Source of the DNA: Astropecten irregularis | Lineage: Eukaryota; Echinodermata; Asteroidea; Paxillosida; Astropectinidae | Direction of reading: 5' to 3' | Length of the DNA stretch: 64,000 nt | Assembly (NCBI GenBank): GCA_963971285.1 | Contig: OZ020248.1 | Location: forward strand, 24,844,764-24,908,763 | Shown here: positions 31,601 through 39,361 of the stretch, in pieces | How the letters are laid out: each line of letters starts with the position of its first letter | How positions within the stretch are numbered: position 1 is the first letter of the stretch | Notes under the pieces: generated by a model | Told to the model about the DNA's origin: nothing | What the model saw: the letters and a program-made list of their open reading frames with translations, nothing else | Database searches by the model: none | Program-made: the position numbers and the translations under genes

Positions 31601-34289
31601 ATTTTGTGCAGCTATGGAAAGTTTGCAAAAATGTTGAATTTGGTCACGCCGTCTTTGGAGAAGACGAAATGATTTGCAACATTTGGCTGCCCATGCCAAG
31701 TATTGCCAACCACTAGTCAATGTTTGTAAACAAAAGATATGTCTAGATAGTCCTCGGTTGATATGGCTGACATTTTACAATCCTGGCTGCATGTAAAAAA
31801 ACAATCAAAAATTCATCTAGGACTATGTGATTAAATTATGTAATATAATCAAAGATTCGTGAAATATTTCACGAATATATTATTTAAAAAGCCGTATCCT
31901 CTTTGAGTGATCCCCATGTGCCGTTTCCAGGTTGCAGCATTGTTGCGTGTATCATTGAAACAATCCCTGGGGTGTGGCGGTGTGTGCGTGGTTTCATGGC
32001 TTCTGACTGCCAAACGAACAAAGATAGTTGACTATTGGGGTCACCACCAACGTAGGGCTGGATGGCTCAGTTGGTAGAGCGCCTTTACGGTATTCAGGAG
32101 GTTGCCGGTTCGAATCCCGCTCTAGTCAAATTTTATAATAAACTGAGCACTGCAAACTAACAGGATCTGATGCGTTACGATCCTAACAGGATCTTTATCG
32201 AAGGCTAAATGACTAACAAGAACATACATGTTCTACATGTAACTCCAATTTTTCTTTAATCACCAAACAACCACAAGGGAAACTGACTGAATTTAAAGTC
32301 TACCAACTGAGCCATCCAGCCCTACGTTGGTGGTGACCCCAATAGTCTATTATCTTTGTTCGTTTGCCAGTCAGAAGCCATGCTCAACCTGGGAACGGTA
32401 TATGGGAGATCACTCAAAGAGGAAATTTTTTTCCCCAAAAAATTCTTTCTTAGAAATGACCAAGTAGATTTATACTTACTCAGCTGTAAGTATTCCCTCC
32501 AGCACACCGGCTGCCTTCATTTTGGCCAAGTCCTCTTGAAAGCTGGAGGATGGTTCAGTGAAGGACACATCGAGCACGCCCCACCCTGTGGTATTCATGG
32601 TGTCATTATAGATACCATAGGCCAGGGACCCAGGCCCTTTCAACTGGCCGCACCGGACGTAATATTTCTGGCTGTGGTCATCATAGTATACTGACCCACT
32701 GGTCACCTCACCTACAAACATGAATAATGAAATTAATCGAAATTAAAATGAAATAACAAAAATGTTGTGATACAATGTGCAGGGGTAGTTTTCATACTTT
32801 TTTATGAGTACGTGTTGCAGCCTGTTTTGTAACGTAGATGATTGAAAGAGTTTTTGCACGTATTTACATACTTCTAGATTTAGAAGGCTACTCCGTGAGC
32901 CTTCTAGCACTCTTACTTTTTGGGGTGCCGTAACGCTATGGGTTTTGAAAACAACAATTGATAGATGAAATTTTGGTGAAACATTGCAGCACCTACCGCC
33001 ACTCCTAGATCGTGAATTCCCCTGAATTATTTTTTTTCTTGATCCTCATACATCTGTTATGCTTGTGCAGTCTCATTTTTGCAATTGATCCACAAATTTT
33101 CGAGAAAAAATTCGACTTTCTGGGCCACTCCACTTCAGGAAAGATTTCTAATTTCGAGTTCATTCATAAATTTGGTAGTATGGGCCAAAGCATTTTTGTA
33201 TAGGGGTGTGCACATTGAAGGAGACATGAAAATCATTCATGCCACATGCACACCACACAGTAAGTGGGTGCCAGCCTCAATAAAAAAGATAAAGCTTCAA
33301 CAACTGGTATCCACGCACATGCAGACCCATTTCAATGCATGCAGCAACCGGGGGAACCAGTGAAGTCAAGTTGCACCCCTTCAGAAAATGGTAGATTCAA
33401 AAATGCGCATGCGGACTAGACCACTTCAAGCAGCAGGTAAACATGGGACATTTCGGCAAGCGGAGTGACACAGAAAATCATTTTTTTCTAAAAAAGTTGA
33501 GGGTCAATTACAAAAATGAGATTGCACAAGCATAACCGATGTATGAGGATCAGGAAAAAAAATAATTCAGGGGAATTCACGATCTAGGAGTGGCGGTAGG
33601 TGCTGCAATGTTTCACCAAAATTTCATCTATCAATTGTTGTTTTCAAAACCCATAGCGTTACGGCACCCCAAAAAGTAAGAGTGCTAGAAGGCTCACGGA
33701 GTAGCCTTCTAAATCTAGAAGTAGTATTTACATAGGATTATTTCACAACGTATTCTCCCAACTGCACGTTCTCATACATCATACTACAGTTACAAAGATG
33801 GCTGACCGCTGAAGTATTTTACAAAATGCTTGCAATATATTATATGGTACAGTATGCATTATCAGCATCTTGCCTCTCACATACATGTATTCTAAAAAAG
33901 GGGTTACCTCAGTTAAGTACACTCAGGTTAGCTGGTACCCAGACCAAATAGGTGAAGAGTCATATTTAGGCGAGTTAGTTTACTGTAGAAACTGGGTACC
34001 AGCTACCCTTGAGTGTACTAATCTCCGGTAACGCCCTAAAAAATGGCCTTAAAATCACATGACATCAACATTGGCCTATTCACGTGACTGCACATGTGAT
34101 AATGACGTACGTCCATCTATTCTATCTCGTCTGTTTGCCTCCATGGCCACATGGGCAAACGAATGACTGAGTTTTAATCGAAGATTTTATGCCAATATCT
34201 GAATGTCCACATGTTGGCTTACCTTGAATGATAGCTGGCCCGAAAATGACGCCAAGTACGGCACAAACATAAGGAAAATGCGACAACAT
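21621..34289 (-). CDS. PLBD1: phospholipase B-like 1 (PLBD1), complete, ten exons
   Basis: Exons in coding order: 34289-34223, 32711-32480, 31379-31160, 30302-30135, 27784-27640, 26605-26405, 25346-25212, 24165-23980, 23444-23338, 21788-21621 (TGA). All introns are GT-AG and phases close, giving 542 aa (human PLBD1 is about 553). Family matches: [127 protein letters not shown] and [24 protein letters not shown] and the GLPVFKW C-terminus favour PLBD1 over PLBD2. Known for the family: an N-terminal-nucleophile amidase/phospholipase fold, activated by cleavage before the catalytic Cys, lysosomal or secreted. Introns carry many MITEs and SINE fragments, listed separately. Confidence 0.95.
22426..23310. 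mobile_element. joined family B (inverted) and family A MITEs
   Basis: In the last PLBD1 intron. 22426-22750 is family B in reverse, ending within CCCATGAATCTAAATTTCG and lacking its last 30 bp or so. It runs directly into a family A copy (GTACAATACATGATTGGTAA) lacking its first bases. That copy also contains a B-like segment at about 22965-23060 (CACCATCTTCATACC). A composite produced by nested insertion or recombination. Confidence 0.65.
24355..24475 (+). mobile_element. tRNA-derived SINE
   Basis: Leader GGGACACCACCAATGTAG, then a tRNA-like body with A box (TAGCTCAGTGGGTAGAG) and B box (GGTTCAAATCC), then a CACTTTTTCTTTG tail. Copies at about 32035-32130 and 37735-37890, with a 3' fragment at 46784-46835, share leader and/or tail. 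The anticodon arm does not pair properly, so this is not a tRNA gene. Confidence 0.75.
24768..25102. mobile_element. TTAA-type MITE, family B
   Basis: Left end AGGTAGTATCATACTTTGGT after TTAA 24764-24767; right end is the inverse (...GTATGATACTACCT) followed by TTAT, a one-base decay of TTAA. Non-coding, in a PLBD1 intron. Confidence 0.8.
25600..25918 (+). mobile_element. LINE 3' end with (CAAAT)n tail
   Basis: After a T run at 25614-25640, the sequence ends TGTAATTCAGCCTCTGGCTG ... TAATAAACCCTTT followed by CAAAT repeats at about 25900-25918. This is a typical CR1/L2-type LINE 3' end. 5' truncated; no coding part left. Confidence 0.6.
26690..26860. repeat. (TAA)n and SINE-like/tandem fragment
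   Basis: A TAA run at 26695-26715 is followed by ATACTTATAAAGCGCGCAAT and then ACAAGATAAATAAC repeats, which resume at 27047-27090 after the next element. Probably the degraded tail of a retroposon; the family is not assigned. Confidence 0.45.
26889..27047. mobile_element. foldback element ending in octamer ATGCAAAT
   Basis: Arms ATATGCAAATTAGGCTTGCC and its inverse (GGCAAGCCTAATTTGCATAT) enclose about 120 bp that include GGTTCGAATCCCACCTGAGC, a tRNA B-box-like piece. It appears to have landed inside a tandem tract of ACAAGATAAATAAC repeats present on both sides. Confidence 0.65.
27841..28198. mobile_element. TTAA-flanked MITE, family B, intact
   Basis: TTAA at 27837-27840 and 28199-28202; ends AGGTAGTATCATACTTTGGT and its near-perfect inverse. 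358 bp, non-coding. This is the cleanest copy of the family in the window. Confidence 0.85.
28386..28611. mobile_element. MITE with GGCTCC-rich inverted ends, copy 1
   Basis: Left end GGGCCTTTTCCAAACCTCGG then hexamers of the GGCTCC/GGCTCA type; right end is its inverse (CCGAGGTTTGGAAAAGGGA). Flanked by ACCTA on both sides (a possible short target duplication). Copy 2 is at 30593-30825. Confidence 0.75.
28707..29003. mobile_element. MITE with GGGCCCAATTT ends
   Basis: Left GGGCCCAATTTTATGGAAT, right ATTCCATGAAATTGGGCCC. The interior has repeated GTTACGGTTAGC-like words. A piece of the same family (ATAGATTTCACGCG ... ACGGACTCCAT) is at about 63085-63155. Confidence 0.75.
29004..30134. other. 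PLBD1 intron, mostly unassigned
   Basis: Rest of the PLBD1 intron upstream of the exon starting at 27784. 29860-29935 (GGCGAGGGCCTAAGTACGTC, then GATGTGCTTCACAAG) resembles a SINE/LINE 3' tail. No additional exon is needed, since phases on both sides already match. Confidence 0.4.
30135..30302 (-). CDS. PLBD1: PLBD1 exon 4: autocleavage site and nucleophile Cys
   Basis: 56 codons, phase 0 both ends, residues 174-229. Ends [10 protein letters not shown]; Cys224 corresponds to the N-terminal nucleophile exposed when the family's precursor is cleaved just before it (GHCSALIK in human PLBD1). The key residue is present, so the enzyme should be able to mature. Confidence 0.9.
30593..30825. mobile_element. 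MITE with GGCTCC-rich inverted ends, copy 2
   Basis: Same layout as 28386-28611: GGGCCTTTCTCAAAGTTCGG at left, CCGGAGCCGAGCTTTGAAAA at right, and a shared GGTATCAAAATAGAG core. More diverged than copy 1. Confidence 0.7.
31898..32423. repeat. inverted pair of SINE-leader sequences
   Basis: 31898-32082 and 32297-32423 are inverse copies (CCTCTTTGAGTGATCC at the left edge; GATCACTCAAAGAGG at the right). Both include CCAAACGAACAAAGAT, the SINE leader and the first tRNA-like bases; the right arm lacks an internal stretch. A full SINE body (A box 32065, B box 32107) lies between them. In the PLBD1 intron between exons 2 and 3. Confidence 0.7.
32871..33721. mobile_element. long-TIR foldback element, MULE-like
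   Basis: 851 bp with arms of roughly 225 bp nearly identical, extending to about 280 bp with more divergence. Ends are CTTCTAGATTTAGAAGGCTA and the inverse. GTATTTACATA occurs at 32860-32870 and 33724-33734; an 11-bp duplication with very long terminal inverted repeats is the Mutator-like pattern. No transposase. In PLBD1 intron 1. Confidence 0.75.
33900..34036. mobile_element. short foldback element
   Basis: Arms of about 50 bp: GTTACCTCAGTTAAGTACAC and TTAGCTGGTACCCAG at left, CTGGGTACCAGCTACCC and GAGTGTACTAATCTCCGGTA at right. About 190 bp from the PLBD1 first exon, inside intron 1. Confidence 0.7.
34223..34289 (-). CDS. PLBD1: PLBD1 exon 1: signal peptide
   Basis: ATG at 34289-34287; 22 codons plus one base before the donor (CAAG/GTAAGC). 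It encodes [20 protein letters not shown] then IQ, a hydrophobic signal peptide. The phase joins exon 2 to give [14 protein letters not shown], which lines up with the start of mature PLBD1. An in-frame TTG lies upstream, but this is the first ATG. Confidence 0.85.
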
Positions 34290-34494
34290 CTTGCCAAGTA
34301 CAGAGAGCAAGTGAAAGTTTGCACGAGGCGAGAGAGCACAACTGTGAAATTAGTCTGGTACCCTGTGCAGACTTTCAAAGCTGCCATTTGGGACCTTGGG
34401 TGTTCGACCAGAAGTTCGAACCATTGTTGTTCTACGTCCCTGGATGGGCTGGGGTGAAGGTCACTTGTCCTAGGAAGACGGTAGACCTAGGCTA

Positions 34495-35373
34495 CAGCGG
34501 CGTAGCTAGGATTTTTTCAGCAGGGGGGCACTGGGGGGGCCTTGGAATTTTGTGGGGGGGCACCCGGAATTTTTTCAAAACTGGAGATTTGCAAAATATG
34601 AGAAATGCGGGGGGGGGGGCAGATCCAGCGGGCGTGGGGCAGCCTTTTCTTCAAGCCAAAAAACAAAAAACAAAAACAGAAAAAAAAATAAAATAAAAGG
34701 GAAACAGAAAGACTCCAAAAGAGCTTAAAAAGGGGGGGGGGAGACAAAATTAGCTAGCTTTGATCGCCGTGAAACGCATCCGTCGCTATTGAATTGGTGC
34801 ATTTTATTTCCACGCTCCCTGGAAAATCATGGATAAGCGCGAAGGACTTGCGGCCGGGGTCCAGGGCCCGCTTAAGGGCCCTGGAAGCTCAGGGGTTCTA
34901 GATATTCTTTGGTGCAATCTGAGCCTTATTTTGGAAGCAATTGTTCCGATAAATTTATTCATTATATTATTACTTCATTATTTCTTTTTAATCCAACACT
35001 CTTGAGCGGGAGAAATTTAATCTGGGGACCAGACTAACTATAGCCAAACCAGACAAAATGGCAGATGGGCTGTTTTGAAGTTCCCGTAAGCGCGTAAGAA
35101 AATTGCATTTTTACACTGAAATGTTGCACAGATTTCTTCACTGTATAGGGTTTTAAGAACTCAGGAACATTTGCTGAAAGTAAAAAATATAATTTTGGAA
35201 CAGTTAAAGCTGTTAAGTTGTTTTTATTTCCTTTATAGCTATCATACCCTACAGATAACGCTTTTTTTTTTTTCTATACCCACGATTTTTTGTGGGGGGG
35301 GGCACCTGGGGGGGCACGCCGAATTTGTGGGGGGGCACGTGCCCCCCCAGGCCCCCCCGTAGCTACGCCGCTG
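34495..35373. mobile_element. non-autonomous hAT transposon
   Basis: Ends CAGCGGCGTAGCTAGGATTT and its inverse (CGTAGCTACGCCGCTG), flanked by a perfect 8-bp duplication CTAGGCTA at 34487-34494 and 35374-35381. CAG-starting ends with an 8-bp duplication are diagnostic of hAT. Subterminal G runs (positions 34523-34560, 34610-34620) mirror C runs at 35340-35358. 879 bp, no transposase. It sits 205 bp upstream of the PLBD1 ATG. Confidence 0.9.
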
Positions 35374-35554
35374 CTAGGCTATTATGCCCTAGCGGACAAT
35401 AATTATAATATGTCGACACTCTTAGCCTGAATTATCACGGAATGCATAATTGTCGACACTACTGGGATCATTCTATCAAGGAATGATATGGCATTAGTGA
35501 CTATACATTTTAAGTGTTCGTGGACGAACACGAAGCTGTTCCGACTTACTTAAT

Positions 35555-35955
35555 ACCGCTGATGACACCATGATGACGTCACGGTCAATTTCATGGCAGC
35601 ATACTTATATACATGATGTTACAAAGAATTTACAAAAAGAATCATTACTTTATAATTTGTCATTCTCGAGATATGCTGCAAACCAAAAATCAGCTTTTTA
35701 ATGACGCCATGATCATGATGACGTCACGGTCATTTTCAAAGCTAAGCAGCATACGATGTAACAAAGCTTTTAAAAAAGGATCATTACCATAGCATTTGGC
35801 GTTCTCGAGATATGCTGCTGACAATAAAATCATGCAGCTTTTTGATGACGTCATGATGACGTCATGGTGCATTTTGTGGCAGCATACACAACTAAGATAT
35901 CACAAAGCTTTTACAAAAAGAATCATTTCCGTAGCATTTTGTCGTTATCGAGATA
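35555..35955. repeat. three-unit tandem repeat with four TGACGTCA sites
   Basis: Three diverged units of about 135-140 bp, each with GATGACGTCA, GGCAGCATAC-like, ACAAAGCTTTTA and TCTCGAGATATGCTGC segments. Perfect CRE consensus TGACGTCA lies at 35574-35581, 35719-35726, 35846-35853 and 35857-35864. Located between divergent PLBD1 and SLC10 genes. CREB/ATF binding is possible from sequence only; a repeat family is an equally good explanation. Confidence 0.65.
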
Positions 35956-36108
35956 GCTTACGGTTCAGTGGATTTCATTGTTGAAGTTCACCTTGAAATC
36001 AATAACATGCCAACAAATTGAGTTTATGTAGAATGTACTTGCACTTGCAGCGAATGTTGACATTAACGTTGCATTTAACATCATAATAATTATCATGGAT
36101 GTCGTTAA

Positions 36109-36490
36109 AGGTACAATACATGATTGGTAAAGGTCACAGGACTGCACTCATACTTTGTCTGATCAAAAAATAATGTACATGAAATAATAAACCTGTGAAT
36201 TGTTTTTAACTCAATCGGACATCTGAGTCACGAGAAAATAGCGAAAACCCAACTCGATTTTTCTTATAAAACATGAAGAATAGTTTACTTTATGTTTGTT
36301 CCAAAAATCATTCGGACGACCGATCTTTGGAAAAGACACTAAATCTTGATTTCGTTGAAAAACCCAGCATCTGACGAACCAAGATTGCCCATGGTGACTG
36401 TTTGCAATGCTTACGAACTGTTGAGTCCATTTTCTGTCTCAAACTCAATAATTTTTTTTGGAGGCCTTGAAAATCCTATATGCTCCCTAT
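36109..36490. mobile_element. TTAA-type MITE, family A
   Basis: Begins AGGTACAATACATGATTGG after TTAA 36105-36108; interior like 9398-9767; ends near CCTATATGCTCCC without a recognisable right TTAA. Non-coding, in the divergent spacer. Confidence 0.7.
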
Positions 36491-37734
36491 ACGCATAAAA
36501 TAATAGTTTTCAAAGTAGGTTAATTTTTGTCATTTAAGTCTTTGAGAAATCGGGACCTCAGTTGAAATGACACCTATTTTAAGATCTAGTGCATGACTAG
36601 AACCGTAATGCAATTTTAAAACCACAGCGAACAAAGAAACACTTGTTTGTGACAACTGAGCCCCTGTATTGATTTTTGGTATTACAGAATCCCTGCCGAT
36701 TCTGATTTTAATATCAGCTCCACTCCTCCAAAACCCAACAGGGCAAGGTCACTGTCCTCCAGAGCCAAGCGCCGCGGTTCACTCAATGCACGCATGGTCG
36801 GTGTAATTGATTTAGCCTTGAATTTGACAATAAAAATGTTGGGCGTCCTGTGAAGTTCCGACCACCAACTTGTGTTGGCTCGATTCCCAGCAGACCTCTC
36901 AGCAAGCTCCTTGCCTCTCTCACACAGTCCCCGCCTCCCCGGCCGGTCTACCTCCCGAAAAAAATACTTGTGTAGGCCACAAGAGGAGGCATTAACCGAC
37001 TCGTCTCAAGAATGATAAAGTTTCGATGGTGTGGTTTGGGGAAGCGGTGATGCCGGTTGTTGTATAGGCTATGTATACGTCATCAGGATGATTAATCTTA
37101 ACCCACGATTATGAAACCATTATTATTTTATAAAAACCTATACGATGTGATCGGCTCAACCAAGGTCAACTACAATTTGGTCATGAGCTCATGATGGTGG
37201 AGGCGTCATTGGTATCATATGCACACAATATCAGATCAACGAAATGAGGAATAAAGTTCGTTTGCAAATATTCTAATTGACCTAGATTTACTAATGTATT
37301 TGTAAAATTAACTATTCAAAGTATGATTCTGTCCGACATCATTCTGTACCCAAAACTGGCGTTCGATACAGCGCCCCCACGCGACCAAAATAAGTTAATT
37401 ATTCTTGGCCTCAGCCATAATTGTATTATGCCTGATCATGTTCATTTCACTTGGGGCAATTGCCAATGCCACCAGTGGCTATATAATAGTCCATCATCAG
37501 TAGATTGCCATATACTCTACCTGAAATTGAAGTGACCTAAATCACGTTACCTGACGGGCACTGAACTCGCTCAGCTTCTCCAACTGGCGTCTAGCATCAC
37601 TTGAAACCGATTGTGGCACTTTTAATGTTTCCTTGCCACTCCACATACAAAACGAACCTGGTTTGGGAAACAGTTGCATAACGTAGTGTTATTTATAAGG
37701 CTGTCATAGACGTTAATTGATAGTGATTTCATGA
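36491..37734. other. divergent spacer, unassigned
   Basis: 36690-36960 is relatively GC-rich (GCCAAGCGCCGCGGTT; CCCCGCCTCCCCGGCC) and could hold a 5' UTR or promoter of PLBD1 or the SLC10 gene. No frame or splice site supports a coding exon. The rest shows no repeat seen elsewhere in the window. Confidence 0.35.
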
Positions 37735-37890
37735 GTGGTTTCCATGGCTTCTGGTGACTGCCAAACGAACAAAGATGATTGACTATTAGGGACACCACCC
37801 AAAATATAGGGCTGGATAGCTCACTCAATTGGTAGAGCGCCTGTACGGTGTTCTGGAGGTTGCTGGTTCGAATCCCGCTCCAGTTGTTCA
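37735..37890 (+). mobile_element. tRNA-derived SINE
   Basis: Leader CCAAACGAACAAAGATGATT and GGGACACCACC, A box GATAGCTCACTCAATTGGTA with extra bases, B box GGTTCGAATCCC, and tail CAGTTGTTCACTTTG. Same family as 24355 and 32035. The inserted bases in the D arm argue against a functional tRNA. Confidence 0.75.
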
Positions 37891-38621
37891 CTTTGCAATG
37901 TCTTATTACAATTACCGTAGAAAGACCAAAAGGGTTCATTTGAAAAGAACTGTACGTGAAGGGCTAGTGGGAGCTCGTGGAAAATACATCTCCGGTAAAA
38001 TATATGATGTACTTATGATGTACAGAACAGGTGGAAAAAACTAGGAAAAAACTACTCCATAGACGCATGCACTAAAACTCACAACATACGAGCCCTTCCT
38101 AGCCCTCCACAACAACTAGAAAATCAGACTACTCCATAGACTTCAACCGACCACCTGTTCGGGTTGTGTGATTGGTCCAGAGAGTTTGTCTGTCACCCGC
38201 AGTGTATTCCAGTCGACGAGCACAGACCGAGCTTAGCACGGGGCCACTTAAAGAGCAAAATCCTTCGATAGGACGCCAGTTGACGGGGCGCACGTCTCAC
38301 TAACCTAAACTGTATACCGAACGAAATTTAAATGTGTACTTTGGAAGCTGAGTAGTTTTAGGTGGAGATCTTTATGGTAGATAAACATTATTACCATCAA
38401 AACTCTATCTGAATGCAAACTTTCTTGTTATCAGCACTAATGAGGCTTTGCGTATTTTGCATGGCGTGATTGTACTTTTGCGGTGGATAAGTGATTGAAC
38501 TTCCTCCAAAAACTTGAGTTTCAGAGGGACCTGGTGTTTCAATCATCTTCGTGAGAATTGGACCATTCCGAGTACAGACTGTTGGGCTTTTCCAGTTTGA
38601 AAGATAGTCCTAGACATCGCC

Positions 38622-39361
38622 ATGGGTTTACTTGTATTTACAGGTTTTGCAGTTCTGATTATGGCATCGGTTTGCACCGGGATTGTGCTGGGTGAGCCCA
38701 CCAAGCCCGCCGTTCAAATGGCTGATGTTTCGGTGCCTCCCGTCTCCGAATTCCCGCTCGTTGACCAACTCCCCTCCGTCGTAGCCTTCATGGAGAGGAT
38801 GCCTATTTTCCTGGAGTATTTCACCACCAGGCCGGTTGTGTTTGCCTTCCCTGCGTTTCTGGCGAATCACACCGTCCACATCACGTCCAGCGATCTAGCG
38901 GTCGGAGAGATCGGGGATGAGGGATGGGTAGACATCTCGACCACCGTCCCCATGAATCTGTCTGAGGCAATGTTCCACAACTTGACTCTCCTCGGAGAAT
39001 TCTCTTCCACGCTTTATGGAATACCAGTTGAAGAAGCCATCACCCCAGCCCCCAAAGGTGCGAAAACGGACGCAAAGGGAATCAATCAAGGAAACCTTGA
39101 CGATCCTGTCGAAAGTGAAGACGACTTTGACATGGACATGGAAGGAATGGGGATTAACAAGAGGCTCTCATACCGCTTGAAGGACCTCGGGCGAGACGAT
39201 GTCGCTCCCCTGGCAGGTACCTTCACCCTCATCGGCGGGCGCTTCGGCAAGACGACGTTGAGCTTCGAGCTCTATCGTACCGTGAACGGGGAACTGGAGA
39301 TCGATCCTGAGATGACGATCCTGGCTAAAGACGTCTACGTGCTTAATATGAGGATACCAAC
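38622..39361 (+). CDS. SLC10-like exon 1: signal peptide and ectodomain
   Basis: 246 codons plus two bases. Starts MGLLVFTGFAVLIMASVCTG; cleavage likely after VLG. The ectodomain has a strongly acidic stretch (VESEDDFDMDMEGMG) followed by a region suggestive of beta strands (LAGTFTLIGGRFGKTTLSFE), ending VYVLNMRIPT at the phase-2 donor. I do not recognise its fold. Confidence 0.9.

Noticed and set aside
32054-32128. tRNA gene (also at 24379-24450 and 37809-37887)
   Set aside because: A and B boxes are present and an acceptor-like stem can be drawn, but anticodon and T stems are broken and all copies share leader and tail, so they are SINEs.
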